DNA of 64,000 bases from Pseudomonas guariconensis. GTDB taxonomy: Bacteria; Pseudomonadota; Gammaproteobacteria; Pseudomonadales; Pseudomonadaceae. The stretch covers positions 372,001 through 436,000 of the forward strand of contig NZ_FMYX01000001.1 in the NCBI RefSeq assembly GCF_900102675.1. The letters run 5' to 3'. Positions 34,284 to 43,098 of this stretch are shown in pieces. Positions within the stretch are counted from its first letter, which is position 1. Each line of letters opens with the position of its first letter. The notes under the pieces are model-generated. The model saw only the letters and a list, made by a program, of their open reading frames with translations. It was not told where the DNA came from and made no database searches. A program made the position numbers and the translations under genes.

Positions 34284-36284
34284 TCAGTGCGGTGCGCGCG
34301 GGATGGTCTTGAGCAGGTCTTCCGGGCTGATGTGTCCGACCACCTGGGCTACGGCGCTGCCCGGGCTTGGCAGGTCGATGATGTGGTCTTTCATCTTGCC
34401 GATCACATGCATCTCGCAGGGCTTGCAGTCGAACTTCAGGGTCAGCACTTCATCGCCATGCACCAGCTGCATCGGCGCGACCTTGGTGCGTACGCCGGTG
34501 ACGCCCTTGGCCTGCTTGGGGCACAGGTTGAAGGAGAAGCGCAGGCAGTGCTTGGTGATCATCACCGGCACCTCGCCGTGCTCTTCGTGCGCCTCGAAGG
34601 CGGCATCGATCAGCTTGACCCCATGACGATGATAGAAGTCGCGGGCCTTCTGGTTGTAGACGTTGGCCAAGAACGACAGATGCGCCTCCGGATACACCGG
34701 TGGCGGTGTGGTCTCGGCTTTGCGCCCGCCACGGGGGTGGGCCTTGACCCGCGCCTCGGTCAGCGCCTCGATGGCTTCGCGGCGCAGGGCCTTGAGCTGC
34801 GAGTTGGGGATGAAGTACGCCTGCGGGGCGTCCAGCTCGATGGCATGGGCGTAGTACTGGGTGGTGCCCAGTTGACCGAGCAAATCATGCAATTGGTCCA
34901 AGGCCTGCTGGGGCTTGTTGGCTTCGCCGAACGGGCCGTCCAGGGCGACCTGCACGCTGACGCCTTCTTCGCTGGTGGCGGTCAGCGCCAGGCGCTGTTC
35001 GCGCAGCACGGCGTGCCACTCGACGCCCACGCGACGTTCGGCGGAGGTGCGTTGCAGCGCCTGTTGCCAGTTGTGGTCCAGGTTGCGCGAGAGCGGATGG
35101 TTCGGGCGCAGCTTGTGCAGGCCTTCGGGCATTTCGTTGGGCTCGACGCGGTAGCGATAGCGCTTCTGGCCGTCCTCTTCGAATTCACCTTTGGGTTCTG
35201 CGATGTTGGCACGAAAGCCCACCACCTCACGCTTGACCAGCACGTTGAGGCCGTCGCCGTTGGTCAGCGGCACCTCGGTGACCACGTATAGGTCGCGCTT
35301 GCCGACTTTTTCCACCACGCCCACCGGCAAGCCGGTGAAGGTGGGCGAGTCGAAGGCGCCAATGTCGATCTTGCGGTCGGTTACGAAGTAATCGGTGCTG
35401 CCGCGGTGGAAGGTTTTGTCCGGATCCGGCACGAAGAAATGCTCGGTGCGACCGCTGGAGGCGCGGGCCAGGTCCGGGCGGTCCTCGAGGATGGCGTCGA
35501 GTTCCTTGCGATAGTGGGCGGTGATGTTCTTCACATAGCCCATGTCCTTGTAGCGGCCTTCGATCTTGAACGAACGCACGCCGGCATCGACCAAGTCGCG
35601 CAGGTTAGCGGTCTGGTTGTTGTCCTTCATCGATAGCAGGTGCTTCTCGAACGCTACCACGCGGCCCTGGTCATCCTTGAGGGTGTAGGGCAGGCGGCAA
35701 GCCTGGGAGCAGTCGCCACGGTTGGCGCTGCGCCCGGTCTGGGCGTGGGAGATGTTGCACTGGCCGGAGAAGGCCACGCACAGGGCGCCATGGATGAAGA
35801 ACTCGATGGCCGCGTCGGTTTCGCCGGCGATGGCGCGGATCTGCTGCAGGTTCAGCTCGCGTGCCAAGACCAGTTGGGAGAAGCCGGCCTGGTCGAGGAA
35901 CTTGGCCCGCTCCAGGGTGCGGATGTCGGTCTGGGTGCTGGCGTGCAGCTCGATCGGTGGGATGTCCAGCTCCATCACCCCCAAATCCTGGACGATCAGC
36001 GCATCGACGCCTGCATCGTACAGCTGGTGGATCAGCTGGCGGGCAGGTTCGAGCTCGTTGTCATGCAGGATGGTGTTGATGGTGGTGAAGACGCGCGCGT
36101 GGTAGCGGTGGGCGAACTCCACCAGCTCGGCGATATCGCTGACTTCGTTGCACGCGTTGTGGCGGGCGCCAAAGCTCGGGCCGCCGATATAGATGGCGTC
36201 AGCGCCGTGCAGGATCGCTTCGCGGGCGATGGCCACGTCACGGGCGGGGCTGAGCAGTTCGAGGTGATTCTTTGGGAGGGACAT
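34284..36284 (-). CDS. rlhA: 23S rRNA 5-hydroxycytidine synthase RlhA (U32 peptidase family)
   Basis: RlhA (formerly YdcP) is needed for 5-hydroxylation of C2501 in E. coli 23S rRNA. The 666-residue length matches. The U32 signature EFFIHGALCVAFSGQCNIS spans residues 161-179. The cluster-type cysteines C169, C176, C192 and C196 are all present and would bind an Fe-S cluster as in other U32 proteins. The C-terminal half carries another cysteine set near residue 590 (KHCLRFSFNLCPKQ). Monocistronic, with the terminus facing the TonB gene. The enzyme name comes from family knowledge; U32 includes other members (TrhP, UbiU) of different length. Confidence 0.88.
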   Translation of the reverse strand: MSLPKNHLELLSPARDVAIAREAILHGADAIYIGGPSFGARHNACNEVSDIAELVEFAHRYHARVFTTINTILHDNELEPARQLIHQLYDAGVDALIVQDLGVMELDIPPIELHASTQTDIRTLERAKFLDQAGFSQLVLARELNLQQIRAIAGETDAAIEFFIHGALCVAFSGQCNISHAQTGRSANRGDCSQACRLPYTLKDDQGRVVAFEKHLLSMKDNNQTANLRDLVDAGVRSFKIEGRYKDMGYVKNITAHYRKELDAILEDRPDLARASSGRTEHFFVPDPDKTFHRGSTDYFVTDRKIDIGAFDSPTFTGLPVGVVEKVGKRDLYVVTEVPLTNGDGLNVLVKREVVGFRANIAEPKGEFEEDGQKRYRYRVEPNEMPEGLHKLRPNHPLSRNLDHNWQQALQRTSAERRVGVEWHAVLREQRLALTATSEEGVSVQVALDGPFGEANKPQQALDQLHDLLGQLGTTQYYAHAIELDAPQAYFIPNSQLKALRREAIEALTEARVKAHPRGGRKAETTPPPVYPEAHLSFLANVYNQKARDFYHRHGVKLIDAAFEAHEEHGEVPVMITKHCLRFSFNLCPKQAKGVTGVRTKVAPMQLVHGDEVLTLKFDCKPCEMHVIGKMKDHIIDLPSPGSAVAQVVGHISPEDLLKTIPRAPH

Positions 36285-36426
36285 GTCGTTAGGGTCGGGC
36301 TGTCACGGTCAAGGCGCGCATTGTACCGGTGAAATGGCCCGGGGGCATCCATCGGCTGTCCGATGGCGTGCCCCGTGTGGTGGGGCGCTGGGCAATCCGC
36401 GGGTGCGTCGGTGGTTTCGCGACCGC

Positions 36427-36453
36427 ATTCGCGGGTAAACCCGCTCCCACAGG
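36427..36453 (+). repeat. REP element
   Basis: attcgcgggtaaacccgctc followed by ccacagg is a near-canonical P. putida REP core. It is a single copy in the spacer between rlhA and the RidA-family gene. Confidence 0.8.
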
Positions 36454-36512
36454 GCCTGGCGCGACCCGTGTGGGAGGCAGGGCTTTAATGACGCCCAGCT
36501 TTGAGGACCGGC

Positions 36513-36893
36513 TCAGGCCTTGGCTGCCATTGCCGTGACTTCCACCCGCATCCCCTCGACCGCCAGGGCCGCCACGCCAACCGCCGCGCGCACAGGCCAA
36601 GGCTTGGCGAAGAAACGCTGGTACACCTCGTTGAACGCCGGGCGATCGGCCATGTCGGTCAGGTAGATGGTCAGGTGCAGTACGCGGTCCATGGAGCTGC
36701 CAGCGCGCTCCAGGGCGTCCTTGAGCGCTTGGAGTGTGCATTCGCTCTGCTCGACGATGCCGCCAAGCTCCAGGCTGCCGTCGGCGCGGGTCGGGATCTG
36801 GGTGGTGACCAGCAGGCCGCGAAAATTCGCGACGTCGGAGGAAATGGACTCCGGGTCCGGGTCCGGGATGAAGGTGATGTCTGCGTTTGCCAT
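36513..36893 (-). CDS. RidA family protein (YjgF/UK114)
   Basis: This 126-residue protein is of the reactive intermediate deaminase family. RidA proper hydrolyses 2-aminoacrylate and related enamines and imines. Residues NFRGLLVTTQIP (the trimer-core region), SECTLQALKDALERAG and a C-terminal VAALAVEGMRVEVTAMA fit the family. The start at 36893 is weakly supported by AAGG 11 bases upstream. The canonical RidA arginine (VARLPK) aligns with RAAVGVAALA, so this is probably one of the Rid2-7 type paralogues. It is divergent from trmK. Confidence 0.85.
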   Translation of the reverse strand: MANADITFIPDPDPESISSDVANFRGLLVTTQIPTRADGSLELGGIVEQSECTLQALKDALERAGSSMDRVLHLTIYLTDMADRPAFNEVYQRFFAKPWPVRAAVGVAALAVEGMRVEVTAMAAKA

Positions 36894-37063
36894 GAGGGTA
36901 TTTGCCTTGCAACGGAAGGAAACCAGCAAGCCTACGCGAGCGGCCCAAGCAGGTCGAGCGGTGGCTCTGGTCGGCGGTATTTGAAATGCCGGGCATTGCT
37001 CGTCAGAATCGCGCGCCGAACCGGCCACTGGCGCCGGTCGATTGATGCGAAAAGGGGCAAGGG

Positions 37064-37759
37064 TTGAACGAACAGACATTGTCGATGCGCCTGGAGCGCG
37101 TGGCCGCCCATGTGCCGGCTGGGGCACGCCTGGCCGATATCGGCTCAGACCACGGCTACCTGCCGGTGGCGCTGATGCTGCGTGGCCGAATCGAAGCCGC
37201 CGTGGCCGGCGAGGCGGCGATGACGCCGTTTCGCTCGGCCCAGCGCAAGGTGCGCAAGAACGGCCTGGAGCAGGCGATCACCGTGCGCCTGGCCGACGGT
37301 CTGGAAGCCATCGAGCCACAGGATCGCATCGACGCCATCAGCCTGTGTGGCATGGGCGGGGAGAAGATCCGCGAGATCCTCGAGCGGGGCAAGCATCGCC
37401 TGAGCGGCAAGGAGCGGTTGATCCTGCAGCCGAACGTGCGTGAAGGCACCCTGCGCGAGTGGTTGATGGAAAACGACTACCGTATCGTTTGCGAGGAGTT
37501 GCTTGAGGAAAACGAGTTCACCTACGAGATCATCGTGGCCGAACCGTGTCAGGCGGTAGCGTACTCCCCAGAGGAGTTGTATTTCGGGCCGTTGTTGATG
37601 CAGGAGCGCAGCCCTGCGTTTCTGGCCAAATGGGGCCTGAACCTGCAACGCAAGCAGCGGGTCATGGCCCACTTCGCCCGTGCCCGGCAGGCGGTGCCGA
37701 CACAAAAGGCCCAGGAAGTGGCTCGACAGGTGCGCTGGATCGAGCAGTTGCTGGCGTAA
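37064..37759 (+). CDS. trmK: tRNA (adenine(22)-N1)-methyltransferase TrmK family
   Basis: This 231-residue SAM-dependent methyltransferase is of the TrmK/YqfN (DUF633) type, which makes m1A22 in some tRNAs. The SAM-binding motif is LADIGSDHGYLPVALM (residues 23-38), and CGMGGEKIREIL and LILQPNVREGTLREWL are typical family blocks. The start is TTG at 37064 with AAGGG directly upstream; a second start at ATG 37085 is possible. Monocistronic, facing the DUF2790 gene with a 6-bp gap between stop codons. Target assignment is by family. Confidence 0.88.
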   Translation: MNEQTLSMRLERVAAHVPAGARLADIGSDHGYLPVALMLRGRIEAAVAGEAAMTPFRSAQRKVRKNGLEQAITVRLADGLEAIEPQDRIDAISLCGMGGEKIREILERGKHRLSGKERLILQPNVREGTLREWLMENDYRIVCEELLEENEFTYEIIVAEPCQAVAYSPEELYFGPLLMQERSPAFLAKWGLNLQRKQRVMAHFARARQAVPTQKAQEVARQVRWIEQLLA

Positions 37760-37765
37760 TTCCTG

Positions 37766-38035
37766 TTACAGCTGCGAGCAGTTGCCCATTTCCCGGTAGT
37801 CGACCTTGTGGGTCTGGCCCTGGTGATCGATGTAGACCATATGGGCGGTGCCCACCGCGCAATCGGCCGCATTGCTCGCCGGGGTGATGGAAATCACCTT
37901 GGCCACATCCAAGGGCATCCCGTATTCATAGGTCTCGCTGGTGGCCGCTACGGGCTGGCTGTTGGCAGGATCGGCGACGGCACCGAACGAAGCCAGAGCG
38001 GCGAACAAGGTGAAGAAGGCGATCGAAGGTTTCAT
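37766..38035 (-). CDS. DUF2790 family periplasmic protein
   Basis: This 89-residue exported protein has the signal peptide MKPSIAFFTLFAALASFGAVADP and a small C-terminal domain with YEYGMPLDVAKVISIT and THKVDYREMGNCSQL. Two cysteines (C in NAADCAVG and in GNCSQL) may form a disulphide. DUF2790 members are common, multi-copy and uncharacterised in Pseudomonas. The start at 38035 is chosen to give a proper signal peptide. The gene diverges from the LysR regulator, which may control it. Confidence 0.85.
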   Translation of the reverse strand: MKPSIAFFTLFAALASFGAVADPANSQPVAATSETYEYGMPLDVAKVISITPASNAADCAVGTAHMVYIDHQGQTHKVDYREMGNCSQL

Positions 38036-38154
38036 GGCGATGTTCTCGTTTGGCGTTGACTCATGATGTGTTTCTTGGGTATCGCCAATAAAGACTCTGA
38101 TCCGTGATAGATTCCTGCCTCGAATGCACGAATAGGTCACAGGGAAGACACATC

Positions 38155-39084
38155 ATGGACATGCTGCACGCCATGCGAACCTTCGCCCGGGTTGTGGAAT
38201 GCGGCAGTTTCGCCGCCGCCGCCAACGCCCTGGACATTTCTGCCGCACAGGTGTCGAGGATCGTCGCGGAACTGGAAAACCAGCTGCAGACCCGCCTGCT
38301 GCACCGCACCACCCGGCGTCTGCGCATGAGCGAGGCGGGCGAGCGGTTCCTCGAGCGCTCGCGGCAGATCATGCTGCTGACCGAAGAAGCCATGGACGAG
38401 GCACGCGGAGCCCACCTCACCCCCCGTGGTCGATTGCGCCTGCATTGCACTCATGGTCTGGGGCTGTTGATGATGCCGCTGGTGGCCCGCTACAACGCCA
38501 CCTGCCCGGAAGTGGTCATGGAACTCACGTTGTCCCAGCGCAACCCGGACCCGCTGGCGGACGGCCAGGACGTGGTGATCGCCATCGGCCAGGGCCTGCC
38601 GGACTCGCAACTGATCGCCATCCCCCTGGGCAGCATCCACAGCATTCTCTGCGCTTCGCCCGATTACCTGGCACGTCATGGCGTGCCTCAGCGCCCGGAA
38701 GACCTGCACCAACATGTGTGCTTGCGCACAGTGGACCCGTTGTTCGAGGAGGACTGGTCGTTCGAAGGGGCAGACCCTTGCGTGATCGTGCCCCAGGACA
38801 CCTTCCTGACCAATGTGGCAGACGCCATGCTCAAGGCGACGGAGCTTGGCATGGGCATCGGCCTGTTGCCGTATTACTCAGCTACCCAGGCCATCGAGCA
38901 AGGCCGCCTGTGCCGATTGCTCGCGCCCCATCGGCTGCGTCAGCGGGAGATCTATGCGATCTACCCGTCGCGGCATTACCTGGACGCCAAGGTCCGCACC
39001 TGGCTGGATTTTCTCAAGGAGCAGTTGCCGGTGTTGTTCCAGGCCCATGAACAGGTGGTGGACGACCCGCGCTACTGGCGGTGA
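38155..39084 (+). CDS. LysR-family transcriptional regulator
   Basis: This 309-residue regulator has the winged helix-turn-helix at residues 1-62 (MRTFARVVECGSFAAAANAL, VSRIVAELENQLQTRLLHRT). An effector-binding domain follows, starting near residue 90 (RGRLRLHCTHGLGLLMMPLV). The start at ATG 38155 has GGGAAG upstream and gives the canonical N-terminus. The divergent neighbour is a DUF2790 gene. Nothing in the sequence identifies the effector; similarity of the N-terminal half is to the general CrgA/AaeR-type group. Confidence 0.9.
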   Translation: MDMLHAMRTFARVVECGSFAAAANALDISAAQVSRIVAELENQLQTRLLHRTTRRLRMSEAGERFLERSRQIMLLTEEAMDEARGAHLTPRGRLRLHCTHGLGLLMMPLVARYNATCPEVVMELTLSQRNPDPLADGQDVVIAIGQGLPDSQLIAIPLGSIHSILCASPDYLARHGVPQRPEDLHQHVCLRTVDPLFEEDWSFEGADPCVIVPQDTFLTNVADAMLKATELGMGIGLLPYYSATQAIEQGRLCRLLAPHRLRQREIYAIYPSRHYLDAKVRTWLDFLKEQLPVLFQAHEQVVDDPRYWR

Positions 39085-39206
39085 CCCTTGCGGAGCGGCC
39101 CTGAGGTGGCCTCTTGGCGGTTGAACCCCCCACACGATCCAGGTCAGCACCTCATGCCATCCTCGGGTTTGGCCCCGCATCTATTCCAGGCCAATCCAAC
39201 GTCTGC

Positions 39207-39527
39207 TCAGCGGCTGTCCTGATCCTCGGCGGCACCGCCCGAGGCGCCTGCACCGGTGCCGGTGGCCTCGCCGGTGTTATTGGAGCCTCCGGTAGTGCCG
39301 TCGGGCACGTCAGAGCTGGAGTTGGTATCGGTGCTGTCGTTATCGCGAGTGCTATCAGGGTCGTTGACGCTGTTGCCTTGGCTCCCGGTGGTGCCTTGGG
39401 AATGCTCACCGGAGGAGTGGTCGGCCTTGGGGTGGGTGTCGGTGCCGTTCATATCGGTGGCGGCCAGGCTGGCAGTGGTGGTCAGGCCCAGGCACAGGGC
39501 GAGGAACAGGGGCTGGAAACGAACCAT
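39207..39527 (-). CDS. Secreted Ser/Thr/Asp/Gly-rich protein
   Basis: This 106-residue protein has a cleavable signal peptide (MVRFQPLFLALCLGLTTTAS, cleavage near residue 22). The rest is low complexity: His/Asp/Ser/Gly/Thr, with DSTRDNDSTDTNSSSDVPDG in the middle and GASGGAAEDQDSR at the end. It has no cysteines after the signal and is likely disordered in the periplasm or outside. I do not recognise a family. It is on the same strand as the following MFS gene but 144 bp away. Function unknown. Confidence 0.7.
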   Translation of the reverse strand: MVRFQPLFLALCLGLTTTASLAATDMNGTDTHPKADHSSGEHSQGTTGSQGNSVNDPDSTRDNDSTDTNSSSDVPDGTTGGSNNTGEATGTGAGASGGAAEDQDSR

Positions 39528-39671
39528 GGCGAATCTCCTGTCGGGATGATTGTCCTGCGTTCGGCCATGGGAGACGGGGCAGGGTGCCCTTCAGGCGACG
39601 GATGGTAAGGGGAGAAGGGATAAGTGGGAGCGTCGGCCTGACACTCCCACAGGGCTTGCCCGGTCAGCCCA

Positions 39672-40976
39672 TCAGGATGAGGGTTCTGTGCGCGACGAAG
39701 GGGTCTCCCCGTTCGCTGTCTCGCCCATCGGCGGATGCTCCTGGGCCGCATGCATCAGCTCCTCGGTCACCCGCAGCTCGGCGCCGGTGGGCGAAAAGGT
39801 GGCCGTCGGCGCGAAGGGCGCGGGATGTTCCGGGGCCGGGCGCTTGCCGCGGCGCCACAGGAAGAAACCCACCATCGCCAGGTTGATCACCGCAAAGGCC
39901 CAGAACAGCCCCGTCTCGCCGTAGACGTTCATCACCGGAGAGATCGCCAGCGGGGCCATCGACGAGCCCAGCGAGTTGATCAGCAGCAGGCCTTGGATCA
40001 TGGGCACCAGCGCATCGGCCGGGGCACGGTCGGCCGCGCTGCTGACCGCCACCGGGTACAAGGCGAATACGCCGCCGCCGAGCAAGAACAGCATCGCTGG
40101 CAACCACTGCGACTCAGCCGGCAGCAGAACGATCACCACCGACAGCACGGTGCACATCGCCGCCAGGGCGACCAGCACGCTTTGCCGGTCCTTGCGGTCC
40201 GACCAACGCCCAACAGGATATTGCAGCAACATGGCGCCGAGGATCACCCAGGCCATCATGTTGCCCACCTCGCCTACGTCCAGGCCGATGCGTTGCAGGT
40301 ACAGCGGCAGCAGGGCGTAGATCCCGGCGATGGCCACGCCCGAGCCAAAGCAGCCGACCAAGCCGGTCGGGGCGATGCCCAGGAGCTGGCGCGGTTTGAG
40401 CGGTTCGACCTGATCGAGCAGTGGCGAGACCCGCGGCAGAATCACGATCGGCAGCACCGACAGGGTGGCGAGCATGCCGGCGACCATGAACGGTGCGGTC
40501 TCGCCCCAGCCGGTGACTTCGCCCAGCGTCGCCTGGGCCAGGACCCCGGCGCCGTAGAAGGCGATCATGTACAGCGCCAGCAGACGGCCACGTATCTTTG
40601 GATCGCCGGCCAGCAGCAGCCAGCTCTCGATGACCAGGAACACACCGACCGCAGCCCAGCCGTTGATCAGGCGCAAAGCAAACCACCAGGTGGTGTCGTA
40701 GAACAGGCCCTGCAGCAGGATGGTCGCGGCGATCAGCGAGGCGAAGCTGGTGTAGGCACGGATATGACCAATGCGCAGGATCAACCGGTCGTTGAAGATC
40801 GCCCCGAGTGTCAGGCCGATGAAGTAGGCCGACGAGACGATGCCGATCATGGTGGCCGATTCGCCGGCCGAGCCCAGGCGCAACGTGGTGAGGGAGGACA
40901 GGAAGCCGTTGCCCAGGGCAATGATGAACAGCCCGAGCAGGGGTGCCAGCGCCATGGCCAGCAAACGCGGAGACAT
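39672..40976 (-). CDS. MFS transporter (YcaD-like)
   Basis: This 434-residue, 12-helix inner-membrane transporter resembles the YcaD/CynX-type group of the major facilitator superfamily. The start at 40976 has AGAGGT four bases upstream, giving MSPRLLAMALAPLLGLFIIA as the first helix. The motif-A loop (NDRLILRIGHIRAYTSFASL) sits between helices 2 and 3, and the cytoplasmic tail of about 45 residues is Pro/Glu-rich. No substrate is assigned to the group. Monocistronic. Confidence 0.85.
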   Translation of the reverse strand: MSPRLLAMALAPLLGLFIIALGNGFLSSLTTLRLGSAGESATMIGIVSSAYFIGLTLGAIFNDRLILRIGHIRAYTSFASLIAATILLQGLFYDTTWWFALRLINGWAAVGVFLVIESWLLLAGDPKIRGRLLALYMIAFYGAGVLAQATLGEVTGWGETAPFMVAGMLATLSVLPIVILPRVSPLLDQVEPLKPRQLLGIAPTGLVGCFGSGVAIAGIYALLPLYLQRIGLDVGEVGNMMAWVILGAMLLQYPVGRWSDRKDRQSVLVALAAMCTVLSVVIVLLPAESQWLPAMLFLLGGGVFALYPVAVSSAADRAPADALVPMIQGLLLINSLGSSMAPLAISPVMNVYGETGLFWAFAVINLAMVGFFLWRRGKRPAPEHPAPFAPTATFSPTGAELRVTEELMHAAQEHPPMGETANGETPSSRTEPSS

Positions 40977-41250
40977 AGTTACCTCTAGTTGGAAAACGCC
41001 GAAAGTGTGCCTTTTCGGTGGGCGCAAGGGCTGCGCGGGTATGCCTGGCTGTCGGTGCGAGCGAGGTGCGGCTCAACCGTCTGCAATGACGGCATGGCCG
41101 GGGGCGAAAAGGAGGCGCGATTCTAAAGCCTGGGCGGTGGCCGGGCCCTGCGACCAGAAGCCGCACCGGACCGGGTATAGGCCAACGCGTTTTCACCGTT
41201 CTGGGAGGAAAACCGCATAATGTCGCTTCGACTTCTGGGGGATCCGCTTC

Positions 41251-42126
41251 ATGCTGGCTTCGCTGTTCGCCGTCCTGGCGCCTGTCTTCATCGTTGCCGG
41301 CATCGGCTATGGCTGGGCCCGCCGTGGTCTGGACTACCCCACCGAATTCATCGCCCGCATCGTCATGACGGTCGGCACCCCATCACTGGTGCTCTCGACC
41401 CTCAGCCGCACGCAACTGGACCCCGCAGCCTTCACCAGCATGGCCGTCGCGTGCGTGCTGTGCATGTTGGGCATGGCGCTGGCCGGGTTTCTCGTCAGCC
41501 GCGCTTCGGGCCAGCATTGGCGCGTGCTGATGCCGGCATTCATGTTCCCCAACACCGGCAACATGGGCTTGCCGATCAGCCTGTACGCCTTCGGCGAACA
41601 TGGCCTGGCGCTGGCGGTGGCGTTCTTTCTGACCTTGTCGATCTTCCAGTTCACCTTAGGCATCGCCATGTCCGGGGCCAGCGCGTCGTTCAAGGCCCTG
41701 CTGCGCAACCCGATCGTGATCAGCCTGGCCGGGGCCCTGCCGATCATCTTCCTGGACCTGGAGCTGCCGCGCTGGCTGGCCAACACCGCGGACCTGCTCG
41801 GCGGCATGACCATCCCCTTGATGTTGCTCACCTTGGGCGTGTCCCTGGCCAGCATTCGCCTGCATCACGTGGGCAGTGGCCTGTTACTGGGTGGTCTGCG
41901 CATCGTGCTGGGGGCGGCAGTGGGGTGGGGCGTGGGTACTGCGCTGGGCCTGGAATCGTTGGAGCGTGCGGTGCTGGTGGTGCAGTCTTCCATGCCGGTG
42001 GCGGTGTTCAACTATCTGTTGGCGGTGCGCGCCAGCCGGTCACCCGAACAGGTAGCCAACCTGGTGATGTGCTCGACGGTGCTGTCTTTCGCCTGGTTGC
42101 CAGCGGTGTTGGCCTGGTGGCTATAA
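41251..42126 (+). CDS. AEC-family transporter (auxin efflux carrier-like)
   Basis: This 291-residue inner-membrane permease of the AEC family carries organic acids such as malonate or malate in characterised members. About ten membrane helices are visible, starting MLASLFAVLAPVFIVAGIGY, and the central pair is separated by the typical PNTGNMGLPISLYAFGEHG motif near residue 92. The second half carries MTIPLMLLTLGVSLASI. Monocistronic, with no adjacent regulator. Substrate unknown. Confidence 0.9.
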   Translation: MLASLFAVLAPVFIVAGIGYGWARRGLDYPTEFIARIVMTVGTPSLVLSTLSRTQLDPAAFTSMAVACVLCMLGMALAGFLVSRASGQHWRVLMPAFMFPNTGNMGLPISLYAFGEHGLALAVAFFLTLSIFQFTLGIAMSGASASFKALLRNPIVISLAGALPIIFLDLELPRWLANTADLLGGMTIPLMLLTLGVSLASIRLHHVGSGLLLGGLRIVLGAAVGWGVGTALGLESLERAVLVVQSSMPVAVFNYLLAVRASRSPEQVANLVMCSTVLSFAWLPAVLAWWL

Positions 42127-42267
42127 GCCCCGGCTGCGGCATCCTGTCCTGCCCACAGGCAAAGTGCCATGGCTCATCCATACTCCACTGACCTGCCGCA
42201 CTCAAGCGCCAGGCTCAGGCGTCTCGGCGCTGCCGGGACAACCAACGGTTTGCGAGGGGAGTAGGCG

Positions 42268-43086
42268 ATGGCCAAGGCTGTGAACAAGAAGCACAAGGAC
42301 GAGCTGCCGGAGAAACTGGGACGCAAAACCTACGAACAAGAGCTCAAGCGCCTGCATGTGGAACTGGTCAAACTCCAGCAGTGGGTGGTGGCCAAAGGGC
42401 TCAAGGTGTGCGTGGTCTTCGAGGGGCGCGACGGCGCCGGCAAGGGCGGGACGATCAAGGCACTCACTGAACGGGTCAGCCCTCGCGTCTTTCGTGTGGT
42501 GGCGCTACCGGCGCCGACCGAGCGCGAGAAAACCCAGATCTATGCCCAGCGCTACCTGACCCACTTGCCGGCAGCCGGCGAGGTGGTGATCTTCGACCGC
42601 AGTTGGTACAACCGCGCCGGCGTCGAACGGGTGATGGGCTTTTGCACCGAAGAGCAGGCGCACAAGTTTCTCGCCGTGGTGCCGCTGTTCGAGCGGATGA
42701 TGGTCGACTCGGGGATCATCCTGATCAAGTACTGGCTGGAGGTGAGCGCCGAGGAGCAGACCCGCCGCTTGCAAGATCGCATCAACGATGGCCGCAAGCT
42801 GTGGAAGCTCTCGCCCATGGACATCAAGTCCTACACCCGATGGGACGATTACACCCGCGCCCGCGACGATATGTTCGCAGCCTCCGATTCGTCCTGGGCA
42901 CCGTGGTTCATGGCGCGCTCCGAAGACAAGCGCAAGGCGCGACTGAACATCATCAGCCACTTTCTGCAGCAGATCCCTTACCAGGACCTGAGTGCCAAGC
43001 AGAAGATCGCCCTGCCCAAGCGCGGCAAGATCGGCAAGTACAAGGCGGTGCCGTACCCGTTCAAGATGGTCTCCGAGCGATACTGA
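42268..43086 (+). CDS. ppk2: Polyphosphate kinase 2 (PPK2)
   Basis: PPK2 uses polyphosphate to phosphorylate nucleotides, typically GDP or ADP to the triphosphate. The single-domain, 272-residue protein has Walker A GRDGAGKGG (53-61) and Walker B VVIFDRSWYNRAG (107-118), plus the lid region ARDDMFAASDSSWAPW. GGGGAG precedes the ATG. The SulP permease gene starts 12 bp downstream, so the two are an operon. Single-domain members fall in class I (ADP/GDP) or class III; length and motifs favour class I. Confidence 0.9.
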   Translation: MAKAVNKKHKDELPEKLGRKTYEQELKRLHVELVKLQQWVVAKGLKVCVVFEGRDGAGKGGTIKALTERVSPRVFRVVALPAPTEREKTQIYAQRYLTHLPAAGEVVIFDRSWYNRAGVERVMGFCTEEQAHKFLAVVPLFERMMVDSGIILIKYWLEVSAEEQTRRLQDRINDGRKLWKLSPMDIKSYTRWDDYTRARDDMFAASDSSWAPWFMARSEDKRKARLNIISHFLQQIPYQDLSAKQKIALPKRGKIGKYKAVPYPFKMVSERY

Positions 43087-43098
43087 GGCCAGGCGGGC

